Source: Muscardinus avellanarius
Lineage: Eukaryota > Chordata > Mammalia > Rodentia > Gliridae
DNA length: 64,000 nt
Assembly: GCA_963383645.1 (NCBI GenBank)
Contig: OY726565.1
Span: forward strand, 41,381,944 to 41,445,943
Reading direction: 5' to 3'
Part shown: positions 44,046 through 55,150 of the stretch, piece after piece
How the letters are laid out: every line of letters begins with the position of its first letter
How positions within the stretch are numbered: position 1 is the first letter of the stretch
Made by a program: the position numbers and the translations under genes
The notes under the pieces: model-generated
Told to the model about the DNA's origin: nothing
The model's database searches: none
Seen by the model: only the letters and a program-made list of their open reading frames with translations

Positions 44046-45444
44046 TTAACATGATTACTGTTGATGAAAAACTGTACTGATCATGAGCCACTCTCGATAC
44101 CACTAGAGTTTGAGATTTCATTCCATCTAGTCTGCCTCATTTATTTCCTCAAGAGAACAAAGATGAACATGTGTCCATATGGAAGGAGAGTAATGAACAG
44201 AAAAAAAAAAATGGAGCTTTTTCTTAGGGTAAGGACAACTTGCCAACTGTTCCTCTATTGTTTGAACACCAGATGTCACATGCTAATCAATTAACCTGAT
44301 CAACCTTGAGCCATTATTTTGCTCCCTATATGCTGAAGTTGGTGAACACAGTTAGTTGACAAGTAGGGTCAAACAAATAAATATAAAATGCCTTCATTCC
44401 AAAAGCATGGCTGGAGAATGTTGTTAGTTAAAAGAATCTATTTACAATATTTGTCACTATTAGGTCCATCTCTACCAAGTCTCTTCCTGGATCCCTCCTA
44501 GTGGAGAAAGCCTACTCTTTATTCATTTGACATCAGGCTCAGCCAGGTGACTTGATTAAGCAAAGGGAATGTAAGCAGAAGGAATTTACTTTATCAATAA
44601 GCAAAAGCATTAAAAGTCATTGTGATATTCCACCACTACTTTTCCTTCTACTGTAAGAACATTTTACTTCATCTGCCTGGGTCCCAGAATAAATATGCAT
44701 AGTGGAGCTGTTGCCAATATACAGATTACATGCACTGTTGGCTAGATTTTCAAAAAAGAAAGAAAGAAATCTTTGCAATAGTAAGCCATGGAGATGAGGA
44801 GGTTTTACTGTGTTATCATAACATAACAAACTGAAAGCTGACAGGTGGAGGAGCCACCTGGAGACATTTCATACTTTCCCTCTAGCCTTTGCCACACCAC
44901 AGAGAAAGAATGTAATTTGAAGCTCAGCCTTTGAAATGAACAGGAAAATGAAATGAGAACTGTCACAGAGCCGTTGGGATTGTTGGGTGGGACAGCGTAG
45001 AGAGAGCACCTAGGAGGGTAAGAGCTCAGAAAATGTGAACTCTGGCTTCACCATAACTCCTTCCCTTCCTGGTTTATTCCCACTTCCACAGTAGAAGAGG
45101 CACAAACAGATGATGTCAGCCAGGGTCTTGACTCTTCCCTCTACCACTGTGATAAGCAAGCCATACACACTCCCTGCCTCACGAAGCTTGTAACCCAGCT
45201 TCTAGAAGAAAGTGAGACCTAGTGTGCTTGCTTCTTCAGATGCCAGTGGGATTCCAGCATTCACGTGCAAAGTTAGAAAATGTGATTCGAATAAACCTTG
45301 GGACACAGGTGATTCATTGTTCATCATTTTCCCCACCACTACCAGCAACCCCTCCTCTGCACACATAGTCACTGCCACTACCACTTACAATTGTCATGCC
45401 CTGATCCTGAGGGCTGGGTCAGATTACCCTCCTTTGTGGACATG
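44046..45444. other. Unassigned intergenic DNA
   Basis: No gene recognised. An open frame of 125 codons at 45212-45589 runs through unrelated repeat-like DNA and has no protein similarity that I know. Confidence 0.5.
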
Positions 45445-45630
45445 GTACTACCCCTTTCTCCCGGGTACTACCCTGGATCACATTTACCAGCTTGTGAATC
45501 ACTCTTTCCACTCAACTCTAGGATCTGTGAGAGGAGAAACTGCCTCGTTTTATGGTATTTCTAGAAGCTGTATCATGCCTGAAATATAATGAGTGTTTAT
45601 CAACATATTTTTAGTGAATGAATTTGAAAA
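45445..45630 (+). mobile_element. L2 fragment (possible)
   Basis: Ends gagtgtttatcaacatatttttagtgaatgaattt, similar to the L2 3' end, with catgcctgaaatataatg before it. Confidence 0.4.
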
Positions 45631-45732
45631 CTTAATTCCTGCATCATGACTTTTGAGTTCCCACTGCAAGTTGATGCATTTGTCATCCCATTTTCTCAGA
45701 GCTCCACTCAGTCCTTATATACAGGTTTTGGG

Positions 45733-45935
45733 GTTTTGATTTGGTACTGGGTATTTGAAACCATGGCCTTGCACATGCTAGACAAGCACTCTATCACTGA
45801 CTTATACCCCCACATACACCCTTTTTAATTCAAGACAAAATCTCACTAAGTGGCTCAGGCTGGCCTGAAACTTAATTCCTGCCTCAGCCTCCTGAGTTTA
45901 TGGGATTACAGATAGGCACCACCATGCCTGACATA
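45733..45935 (-). mobile_element. B1-dID SINE, old form with a full ID half
   Basis: Antisense. Here the ID half keeps the complete tRNA-derived body (ccatggccttgcacatgctagacaagcactctatc), unlike the deleted ID (dID) of most copies. The B1 half follows. Confidence 0.7.
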
Positions 45936-46385
45936 TATAGGCTTTTAGCTGACAAAGAATTCTCCATTATGAAATGGGGGATATGACTTACATATATCTA
46001 CAGTCTTAAAGTACTGATAGAGCCCACTGAAAATTCAAATGAGTAATCCACAAATTATGAATTAGCAACTCCTGATTAAACAAGTGTTGACTTTTATTAA
46101 AACTAGTAAAATATTCCCCAACTTCATGAAGCTGAAATCTACCCAGCGTATTTTGAGATGTGTTTTAGGATAGTTTTCAAGGGTCTGAAACTGATTGCCA
46201 TACTTGTTTACATTGTAATAGGCAAAGAATAGGTAAGCTAATTTCCAAAAAAAAAAAGAACAACTTCAACTCATTTCAATTTCCTTCATTCCTTCATCTC
46301 TTGGAAGGAGTCTAATGTTGTCAGGGTAGAATAATGTGTCAAGTAATATACTCTTGGGATAAGTAAAAACTTCAGTTAAATGAGA
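45936..46385. other. Unassigned intergenic DNA
   Basis: No recognised feature. Confidence 0.5.
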
Positions 46386-46386
46386 T

Positions 46387-46417
<31 letters not shown>

Positions 46418-46612
46418 TTGTACTGGAGATTGAACCCAGAGATGTTCTACTTCCAAGCTACACTCTCAGCCTGATTTTATTTCTTATTTGGAAACGAGGT
46501 CTTGCTAGATTGCTGAGAGCTTCAATAAATTGTGGAGGCTATCTTCAAACCTGTGATCCTCCTGTCTCAGTCTCCCAAGTACTGGAATTACAATCATGTG
46601 CCACCACGCCCA
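46386..46612 (-). mobile_element. B1-dID SINE
   Basis: Antisense with an (ATTT)n head, tgtactggagattgaaccc, and the B1 half ending ccaccacgcccagct. Confidence 0.8.
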
Positions 46613-47399
46613 GCTAAGATTCTTTTTTCTTTTTAATGAAGACTGGTTCTTGTTCTGTTTATTCTTACATAACATCATTATTCTCAAACAAATTTCAAGA
46701 TGCACCATCTTTCTTTTGTAGGAAAACATCTTTCCAACTTATCTTCTTGTTAAGCTTTAATCTCTGTTAGCCTGTTCTCTTACTTTAATGTGATTAACAG
46801 AAGCAAATCATAATTCAAAACTATAGTTTACCAACCTTCCTTTCTCTGTTCAGTGAAATTCCCTTCATACCCATCACTCAGCCCCTGCTGATCTTGAGAG
46901 GCACTCGTAGAGACAAGGAAGGCACGCAGGCTCGCTTTTTTAATTGAAGAAGAATGATTTCATTTTAGAATTTTCAAGATGCAAAACATTTTTTTTAAAT
47001 ATTAAAAATGCCTTCTCAATTCAGATGTGAGACTACCCACAATGAAGGCAAGTGTTTTGGAAAGTAACAAGGATTGTCTACATGGGTTCCCAGGTCCTTT
47101 CAACTCCAAGGTTGCTTTGAGTTATCTATAGGTCACATTGTCTAAGTTTTTCTAGTTTATTTAATGTTTCTTCATCTTTCCTAGTTCTAGTTCAAATAAT
47201 CTGATTTTCTCCCGCCACAATGTCAAAAAATCGATCTATGCAAAGCTTCAAGGTCTCATTCACCCAAGTACCCAACAGAATATAGTTAAGCAGCCCTAAG
47301 GAAGCTTCTTCACTAAGAAAGCCAGAATTCTGTGAAGTCCCTCCCAGATTAACTTCTCGGATCTTGCAGCAGAACAGAGCTCTCTGGAAGGTAGGAAAG
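46613..47399. other. Unassigned intergenic DNA upstream of the CpG island
   Basis: No gene or repeat recognised. G+C rises toward 47400. Confidence 0.5.
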
Positions 47400-47868
47400 A
47401 AGCCAACCTGGAATGTCAGCCAGCTGTGCAGAACGCATTCCCGCCAGGAAAATAGGATGGCGGAGGCTTCTGAGGACTCTCAGCTCCAACCACCTCACCT
47501 CTACCCATCTCCTATTCTTTGCTTTCCCTACCCCTTTGACCCCCTTCCACTTTGCCCCACCCCAATTTCTTCACTTGCTCCCCCCACACACACTTCTTCT
47601 CAGCCTCTCCTTAATGCACCCCGTGGGCATGGCCTCTAGTTTTCCCTTGGAGGAAAGGTTTGCTTGGAGGAGCATCCAACCCCGTCCACTTCTTCCCTCT
47701 TTCCTCGCCTTCCCCATGCAGGCTTCCACTGAAGAGGGGAATGGGGTCTGCCTCCTATGGCATCAATCGGACCTTTCTCTGCCTGGTCTGAGACCACCAG
47801 CAAAGGACACCGCAGACAGGACCCCAGTCCACCCCAACAGCCCGGGGGCCAGGTTTAAAGCGTGGACT

Positions 47869-47886
47869 GTGCTGCCCTCTAGTGAT
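47869..47886. promoter_or_regulatory. CTCF-like motif
   Basis: gctgccctctagtgattg fits the core of the CTCF consensus (GCCCTCTAGTG), at the upstream edge of the CpG island. Sequence match only. Confidence 0.4.
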
Positions 47887-48090
47887 TGTGAGCGGGATCC
47901 CTGAGGCGCCACCAGCTCCAGAATTTCTCCTTCACAGCCTGAGCCAGCCCCGGAGCATCTCAGAGCTCCGACCCTGGTTGTCTGGCTACGCCGCACCTCG
48001 GCTCACCTTTCCTTTCCGTCCTTCCCGCCCCTCTGGGCTCAGTGGCATCCCGGGAGGGGGCACCCGTGCACCCACTTCATAGACTGCCCT

Positions 48091-48137
48091 CTGCTCCTGC
48101 CCCTGCTCCTGCCCCTGCCCCTGCCCCTGCCCCTGCC

Positions 48138-48187
<50 letters not shown>
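48091..48187. repeat. CTGCCC/CTGCTC hexanucleotide repeat in the CpG island
   Basis: About 16 tandem 6 bp units, first mainly ctgccc then ctgctc. The minus strand reads (GGGGCA)n then (GGAGCA)n, with four or more consecutive GGGG runs spaced by CA. The unit keeps all frames open, which explains the long open frames on both strands here. Confidence 0.9.
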
Positions 48188-48219
48188 CCAGCCCGCGCGC
48201 CCCGGCTCGCCGTCCACGG

Positions 48220-48475
48220 TGCCACCCGCTGCCCAGCGCGCCGCGCCGCGCTCGCGTCCACGTCTCCGCAGCCCAGGGGGCGCCGCGCGGGCTAGGACGC
48301 TGGAGCCGAGCACGCCCCGGAGCTCAGTGCCCCACAGCCCAGGCTGCGAGAAGCGGGGCTCTGATAGAGCCCACACAGCCCGGAGAAAAAGGAGCGCGTT
48401 CCGAGCGAGACTTCTGCAGACAGCTGGAGCCCAGGTTCGCCAGCGCCGCGCAGCTGCAAGCACCGTCCACAAGGT
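48220..48475 (+). other. Candidate first (5' UTR) exon ending at a splice donor
   Basis: The sequence caccgtccacaag|gtgagg places a strong donor at about 48475/48476, within CpG-dense DNA. The upstream boundary is a guess from composition. No coding sequence can be assigned, and no acceptor-bounded partner exon is recognised downstream to 64000. Confidence 0.4.
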
Positions 48476-48661
48476 GAGGGGCGCGCACCTTCTGGGGGCT
48501 TCCCTGCCACCCACACCAGAGGACAGAGGCTCAAGCTTTGGTTTGAGAATTTTCGCGCAAAGGTGGCTGGAGTTGGGCGCGGTGTATGGTGAGGGAGATG
48601 GGGGGGGGGGGGTGCCTGAGCACCGTACCTGCTCCCAGGACTTCAAACAGCCCCCTAAATA

Positions 48662-48928
48662 GGTGGACCTGAGTATTGACATTGTGCTTAACTGTGATTT
48701 AAGATGCCCCCCCCACCCTGCATTCTTGCCAAAGGATTTCAAGCAGCTTGAAGATTAAATGAATCTGCAAGGAATGCTAGGAGAGGGGAAATAAAACTTG
48801 AGTAGAAACCACACAGAGATGGTGTGCTCTGGGGACCGCGGGAGGACGAGGTGATTTCAAAGCCAGCAATGATTGAAAAGCCTTTGATTAGAAAGAACTA
48901 CACACACGGTTGCTTCAGCTCTCAAAAA

Positions 48929-48985
<57 letters not shown>

Positions 48986-50204
48986 CTAGGTAGTGATAAA
49001 GGAAATAATACCCAAGTGTGGTATTTTGCAAAATAAAGCTTGGAAATGCGAGTTAAGACGGGAAGTTTGGTCTTAAGCTATTTCTATCCACCACTGTGAG
49101 GTGAGACGTAGGCCCCCTACGTGGTGAAAAGGAGGAACTGGTTTCTGCTCCTGTCACAGGATCATCCTGATTCTGCAGTGTTAAAATTTACAGATTGGTA
49201 TGTTGCTGTCCTGTCCAGTTTTAGAAAGGACCCCTGTGCAACCTCACAGTGCTTGTCCTTGAGGCAGAAGGATGAGGCAGAAGGTGTCAGCAGCCCAGAG
49301 TGCTTCTTCCTAACCCCCGCCCCCCCTTATTGTCCTTCCCTGTCTCCTGCACCAAATCTCTCCAGGAGGGAGGGGTCTGAGAGGAAATCAGAGATGATCA
49401 AAAGGGTTGGGGGAGGAATTTTTCCCAAAACAATTTAGGCATAATTTAGCATTCTTCCTATGTCTCCTTCAAAATACCAGGCAGTCCATGCTCCTGGTCT
49501 GAACCTGGCATTGCTTCTGAGTGTTTATTTGCCATGGTTACACATTGGGATGTAATATGCAGCACCTTGAACACCCAGGGTAGACTTAGCCCTGTGCAAG
49601 AGGAAGAAACAGACATACCTGCCTGGCTCCCTTTGCATCCTCTTCCACGGGGAGGTTATTTGAAATACATATTTGAAATGCAAAGAGATTATGGGCCAGC
49701 CTCTCTTCTCTTGCTGGTGTCTGTGCTTTCCTGCTGAATTAAATGAGATGACCCTGTCTTCAACAAATAAATGAATAGAGGCATTTGAGGCCCACTTAGC
49801 AAATGCACAAAATATGCCTGCTGGCTTTTTTCTTCCCTTCAGAACTTTAGCCTCCAGCCCACAGCTGTGATGATGAGGCAGACCTCCAAGGCAGGACTCA
49901 GCTCAGTTTATGTAGCACACTTGAAACAAAATGCGTTGCTTATTTCTAAAATGGTACAGAACCTTACAACTCACCATTTTGCTGCCTAAAAGTGAAAGAA
50001 GTGCTTCTGCCCAAGTATTTCATCGCTGAGAAAGCTATGAAGAGAAACTTGTTCAAATCCTGATTCATTGTTGTTGATAGAACTTAACTGTTCTGTCATC
50101 ATCACTGGTATGAGCTGTGGAAGCCCCAAGGATTGCTACAGATCTCTGTATGAATTGAGACAAGTAATGACAGCACTGGAAAAGAGTGTTAAAAATAAAA
50201 CCAT
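48662..50204. other. Unassigned DNA downstream of the CpG island
   Basis: If the donor at 48475 is real, this would be first-intron sequence. It includes (AT)n at 48934-48981. No exon or repeat family recognised otherwise. Confidence 0.45.
48934..48981. repeat. (AT)n microsatellite
   Basis: About 24 AT units after an A-tract. Confidence 0.9.
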
Positions 50205-50395
50205 GAGCCGGGTGTGGTGGTCCATACCTGTAATCTCAGTACTTGGAAGTCTGAGACAGGAGGATCACAGGCTCAAAGCCAGCCTCAGCAACTCAGAGGA
50301 AACTCTCAGCAACTTAGTGAAACCCCGTTTCAAAATAAAATAGGGCTGGAAGTATAGCTCAGAGATAGAATGCCCCTAGGTTCAATCCACAGTTA

Positions 50396-50400
<5 letters not shown>
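50205..50400 (+). mobile_element. B1-dID SINE with (AT)n tail
   Basis: Sense SINE (gagccgggtgtggtggtcc...) with a well-formed ID half (gggctggaagtatagctcag). The tail has become (AT)n, 50399-50457. Confidence 0.85.

Positions 50401-50457
<57 letters not shown>
50399..50457. repeat. (AT)n microsatellite
   Basis: About 29 AT units at the tail of the SINE. Confidence 0.9.
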
Positions 50458-50461
<4 letters not shown>

Positions 50462-51043
50462 TCCTCTAAATATTCCTTTAGGTGTTTAGTCTTAAAAAGA
50501 TTTCCCGAGCCATATACTTCATGGATCATTTTTGTAATAGAAAGCTTTCAAATTAATGATGTGTATCCACCAGCTGACAATTTTAAAATGTTGCAGAAAT
50601 CACCATGACATAGCATCCTCAGTTTCATATTCTCTTATCTCCTTCCACCGCCCCGTCCCCAGGTCAGGTACCCGTGGGCCACCTCCTTGGGGGCACGCGT
50701 CAGGAGATATGAGACGCAGGCTCCTGTGCAGCTCACCTGGACACCCCCTTTGGTTGCCATGCTGTGTCTGTTCAAAACATGTGCTCCCCATTTCTTCTTC
50801 TGCATACCAAGCCAGGAATTCTGGGGGTGGTTATCTAGGGAAAGATGAAATCCAAGACACATCTCTAGATGATACTACGATGCACTATCTCTCTCAGCAG
50901 TGTGATGGAATTGTTATTAGAGCAGTAAGCCATGTCAGCAGTAGCACCTTGCCCCCACCTGGCTCAAGCACCTCCCGTTCAGCACCCCCACCCTACCCCA
51001 CCAAGAGACCAGGGCTTCCAGCGGAAAGAGCATCCCTTTACTA
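50458..51043. other. Unassigned, moderately GC-rich DNA
   Basis: Open frames up to 162 codons (50556-51044) have no recognisable similarity and overlap minus-strand frames. No exon signals. Confidence 0.45.
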
Positions 51044-51056
51044 AAACCTTAGACCC

Positions 51057-51148
51057 CACCGGGCGTGGTGGCACACGCCTTGGAATCCCCACGCTTGGGA
51101 GGCCGAGACAGGAGGATCACACAGGTTCGAAGAGACCCTGTTTCCAGG

Positions 51149-51230
<82 letters not shown>

Positions 51231-51296
51231 CTTGGAGTATAGCCCAGCAACAGAAGGGTTCCATCTCCAGTACCACAAAAAATAAAAATAAAAAAT
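51057..51296 (+). mobile_element. B1-dID SINE, young-type, (AT)n inside
   Basis: Sense SINE flanked by the perfect 13 bp duplication aaaccttagaccc (51044-51056 and 51297-51309). The linker A-tract has expanded to (AT)n at 51165-51225, splitting the B1 and ID halves. Confidence 0.88.
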
Positions 51297-51309
51297 AAAC
51301 CTTAGACCC

Positions 51310-51949
51310 TGAGCTGTTGTGTTATTTCTCACCACTCAAGCCTTTGGTGCCCCGACTGCTCACCTTTCCTCACAGGGCATTTTTTTCATATCTTTATTGT
51401 CCCTTGGGGGATTTTTGTCTCTATTCAAAGTAAAAAACGCTAAGTTCAGTGTTTTAAAATAGGGAAGCCTTGTCTCTGTTTCTGATTAAATAAACTCGAG
51501 GCAGAATTTCAACCAGACAGGAACTTATTGTTCATACCATATGTTCTGAAGGCCATGTTGGGGTAGAGACACGTCTGGTATCTCGTGCTTTCTGCACCTT
51601 TCTTCTCCACCAGCCACATCTCCATACATGTGAAAGTCTATGGACATTCACGTCAGAAGACCCTGACGTGCATGCTGTGTGGGTGAGGAAGAGGACGGGG
51701 GAGTGAACAGGAAGAGAGGGCGGCACGGCTTGGTTTGGAATGGGCGGCAGCTCTTTAGAGTGGCTGGCTTCTCCTTTGCTTTTTCCTTTCGGAGTTATTC
51801 TCTAGAACCAGTGTCATAGTCCCTAAAACATGGGTCCCAGGTCATCAACCTGCCAGTGTCTGCCTTCTGGGAATAAAAGGACTTCGTCAGTATGCCATCT
51901 ATTTTTCATAATTTGGTATTCATTCCTTATTTTTTGAGGTGAGAAACTG
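51310..51949. other. Unassigned DNA
   Basis: No recognised feature. Confidence 0.5.
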
Positions 51950-52035
51950 AGATGGCTGAAGATATAGCTCAGTGGGAATATACTTGACCAGCATGCATGA
52001 GGCCCTGGGCTTAATCCCTAGTACTGCAACAACAA
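51950..52035 (+). mobile_element. ID SINE
   Basis: tRNA-derived ID unit with its full body: gctgaagatatagctcagtg ... gaccagcatgcatgaggccctgggcttaatccc. A real tRNA is ruled out by the degraded anticodon/T arms and A-rich end. Confidence 0.7.
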
Positions 52036-52048
52036 ACTATAAAAATCA

Positions 52049-52291
52049 AGCCAGGCATGGAGGCACATGCCTGTGACCCCAGGAGTTGGGAGGCTGAGAC
52101 AGGAGGATCACAGGTTTGAAGCCAGCCAGCCCCAGCAGTATAGTGAGACTCTTGGCAACTTAACAAGACCCTGTTTTTAAAAAATTTTTTTTAAGAAAAC
52201 TTTTTTTAAGAACTGGAAGTGACACTTAGAGGTAAAATCCCTCTGAATTCAGTCTCCAGTACCATGACAAAAAATAAAAATAAAAATAAAT
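52049..52291 (+). mobile_element. B1-dID SINE
   Basis: Sense SINE aagccaggcatggaggcaca... with an expanded A/T linker (about 52170-52210), ID-like half and (AAAAT)n tail. Confidence 0.78.
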
Positions 52292-52617
52292 TAGCCAAGC
52301 CCAGGCACATACCTATAATTTCAACAACTCGGGCGGCTGAAGCAGGAAGATCACCAGTTGAAGACCAGCTTGAGAAACTTACTGACACTCTGTCTCAAAT
52401 TTTTTAAAAATTTAAAAAGTTGGGAATGTAGTTCAGTGGTAGAGTACTCCTGGGTTTGGCCCCTGGTGCAAGGAGGGTGGGAGAAACAGGACAGAAAGAG
52501 AGAGGAAGGGAGAGAGGAAAAGAGGGAAGGGAGGGAGGGAGAGAGGGAGGAAGGGAGGGAGGGAAGGAAGGAAGGAAGGAAGGAAGGAAGGAAGGAAGGA
52601 AGGAAGGAAGGAAGGAA
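52292..52617 (+). mobile_element. B1-dID SINE with (GGAA)n tail
   Basis: Directly follows the previous SINE (ttagccaagcccaggcacat...). The ID half ends at about 52470. The tail is a purine tract that becomes a clean (GGAA)n at about 52560-52617. Confidence 0.75.
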
Positions 52618-52682
52618 ATTTATAGAGATTATTCAGTTAACTGGGAGATTCGTAGATCACAACAAATAGTAAATTCTTAAGA

Positions 52683-52686
<4 letters not shown>

Positions 52687-52736
<50 letters not shown>

Positions 52737-52925
52737 AGGATTGAACTTGGGCATTCTAACTCTGAGCTATACTTCTAGCTCTCTCTTATATTTTATTTTG
52801 AAACAGGGTCTTGCTAAATTGCTGAAGGTCTCACTAACTTGTTGAGGCTGTCCTTAAAGGTGCCATCTTCATCTGTCAGACTCCCAAATACTGAGATTAT
52901 AGGCATTCTCCACCACACCCAGCTG
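52687..52925 (-). mobile_element. B1-dID SINE headed by (GT)n
   Basis: Antisense. (GT)n at 52687-52730 replaces the tail, then ttactaaggattgaacttggg, and the B1 half ends caccacacccagct. Confidence 0.8.
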
Positions 52926-52957
52926 AGAACTCTATTCTTAATACAGTTTGATTCTAC

Positions 52958-53395
52958 AGTAGTTCCCCCTCCTTATATGTTCTAAGACTCCTAGTGGATG
53001 CCTGAAATTTCAGATAATACCAAACCCTAAAACATACCATATTTTCTCCTGTAGGCCCTGCAGCATTGCAACACAGAACCAGAGTTCATCTGTCCTCCCC
53101 CATTTTCTACCTGTGCCTCCTTTGTATCACTAAAATTGCATTTTGATTCCATTATTAAGTAAAATAAAGGTAGCTTTAACACAAACATGGACAAATATGA
53201 TCAGATGACCAAGACTAACAACTAAAGGATGGGTCTTGGACCAGGTAGGACAGGTGGCACAATATTTCATTATGCTACTCAGAACAGCATACAATTGAAA
53301 GCTTATGAGTTGCTCATTTCCAGAATTTTTCATTTAATATATTTGGACCACACTTAGCCTCAGAAAACTGAAACCATGGATGGGATTTTATTTTT
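52958..53395 (+). mobile_element. DNA transposon remnant (Tigger/mariner-type, probable), second copy
   Basis: ctacagtagttccccctcc, ctagtggatgcctgaaatttc and agataataccaaaccc at the left. At the right, gagttgctcatttccagaa, tttaatatatttggacc and gaaaactgaaaccatgga. Same order as the remnant at 23632, but longer. Confidence 0.55.
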
Positions 53396-53400
53396 CATTT

Positions 53401-54210
53401 TTAGTTCTCTTATTTGTCTCACACACTGTGGATTATCCAGCTCACTGTGGTTCTTGTATTTTATGGCTGTTTTCCCCTAAACATGTCAAATAAAAAATAT
53501 GCACAGCCAGTGGAGCACATCAACAGGTTCATTGTTAGAACTCTCCTGTGGATCAGTGCTCAACACACGCAGTTATAGGATTAGGAAGACAAAATCCTTT
53601 GGAAGAAGCTGTAAAACCCAGTCCTCCTCTATCAGGATCATTTGAAACTACAATTTGTAAGAGGAATGGGCATCTTGAGATTCTAGTTATCAGTACAGAC
53701 CAGATGGAAGGTCTGTATGAAACTTGGCGTGAGAAGGAAAGCATTTTTATAGCAAGTAGGTGATATTTTAAGAAATAAAACCCAGCAGCAGCAACTTGAA
53801 GTTCCAGTACTCTCAGATCCTTCTAATGACCCCATCTATTGCAGGTTTCCAAATAAAGTAAAACCATACCACATGATATGTCTTTCCCACATGCAGCTGC
53901 TCTTTATCCCTTTATCAGATAATGGACAGGTAGTAATATTTCCAAAGTATTTATGGATAATCTGGATTGAACAGGAAAGCAATGGTTTTATTAGGACAGC
54001 TTACCCAAGAAAGTCTAATTTGTGTCAAGATTAGCATTGGAAATTGAAGACAAGCCAGAGTGTCTTTTTAAAATAAGCTCCATCAAAGGGATGGTGAAAC
54101 TGATAGGAAATACCTCCCAATGTGTGACTTCAGGTACAATATCCTAATCATGTCCAGAGTTCTAAGTTCATTCATCTACACTGATGGGGAGAGGGAAAGG
54201 GGAAAAGTTT

Positions 54211-54213
<3 letters not shown>
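53401..54213. other. Unassigned DNA
   Basis: No recognised feature. An open frame of 71 codons (53548-53763) is not similar to a protein I know. Confidence 0.45.
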
Positions 54214-54256
<43 letters not shown>

Positions 54257-54345
54257 GCATATATATACATATATGTGTATATATGTATATATATTCAGCA
54301 TATATACATATATATGTATATATGTATATATATGCTGAATATCTG
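54214..54345. repeat. AT-rich tract with long inverted repeat
   Basis: (AT)n, then attcagcatatata at about 54254 and 54292, mirrored by tatatatgctgaatat at about 54328-54343. The arms could pair into a hairpin/cruciform of about 90 bp. Confidence 0.8.
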
Positions 54346-54471
54346 CTGTTTCAGGAGATGTGCTACAAGATGAGCATATATTCTTTTATTTAATGCTCAA
54401 AAAAGCACTGAAAGATCAGTATTATCAATCTCACAAGTCATTCATTTATTTAAAAACTGCATTTATGGGCT

Positions 54472-54550
54472 GGGGGTGTGTCACAGCAACAGAGTATTTG
54501 CCTGATATACACCAGGCCTTGAATCTGATCCCCTGCCCTTCCCCATAAAA
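54472..54550 (+). mobile_element. ID SINE
   Basis: gggctgggggtgtgtcacag ... gtatttgcctgatatacacc ... tctgatcccctg, an ID unit with short tail. Confidence 0.6.
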
Positions 54551-54769
54551 CATTAAAAATGTATTATCATCAAACTATGTCCTAATGTCCTTTTCAGGAA
54601 AGTGAAAGAAATTTAGAGTGAAGGGAACACACACAGGGGAGTAACTAAAAAGAAGATCTGAAAAGCAGGCAGATGGAGCAGATCACATGAATTTGGATTT
54701 AATCCATAGGCCTGGCAGAATCATGGGAGAATTTTTAAGGGTATTTATAAAAATAATATACATACAGAA

Positions 54770-55150
54770 AATTTTTTAAAGCATAGATGTTAAGCTCAGG
54801 GACTTTTCTCAAACTAACCCCCTGTAAGATAATAGAATATCACCACTACACAAATTGCCTTTCTGTTCCCACCCTGTCATTACTTTACTCTCCTGCCGGA
54901 ATGGATCACTACCTACCTCCCAAAACAACAGATGATTCATAAATCATATAGGATGATCTCTTTAGTGATTTGGCTCAGTTTTATATTCAGGATATTGACT
55001 TATGTGGATGGTTATACAGAAGCATGTTTGTTTGTTACTGTTGGATAGCAGTATGTTGTATGAATATGCCACACTTTAATTGTCCACTCTAATATTGATG
55101 AGCATTTGAATTGCTTCCAAGTTTTTGCTATAACACATAATGCTTCCTTA
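54770..55150 (-). mobile_element. Ancient L1 3' UTR/ORF2 end
   Basis: Reversed order of an old L1 3' end: ttctgttcccaccctgtcat, ggatagcagtatgttgtatg, aatatgccacactttaattg, gatgagcatttgaattgctt. Confidence 0.65.

Larger units (their letters stand above)
47400..48660. promoter_or_regulatory. CpG island / candidate promoter
   Basis: The only long G+C- and CpG-rich stretch in the window. The densest CpG is at 47980-48480 (for example gcccagcgcgccgcgccgcg near 48231). It contains a hexanucleotide repeat (48091-48187), a CTCF-like site (about 47869-47886) and a good splice donor (about 48474). No TATA box stands out, as is usual for CpG-island promoters. No recognisable protein is encoded, so any exon here is likely 5' UTR. 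The gene is not identified, and transcription direction is unproven: a minus-strand donor-like ctcacctt sits near 48003. Confidence 0.65.

Noticed and set aside
48042..48742. Open frames of 206 (+) and 221 (-) codons in the CpG island
   Set aside because: They are held open by the stop-free hexanucleotide repeat and high G+C. Composition is Pro/Ala or Gly/Ala only and no domain is present.
54184..54393. Open frame of Tyr/Ile repeats
   Set aside because: Translation of the (AT)n tract; the same applies to the frames at 48824-49036 and 50932-51335.
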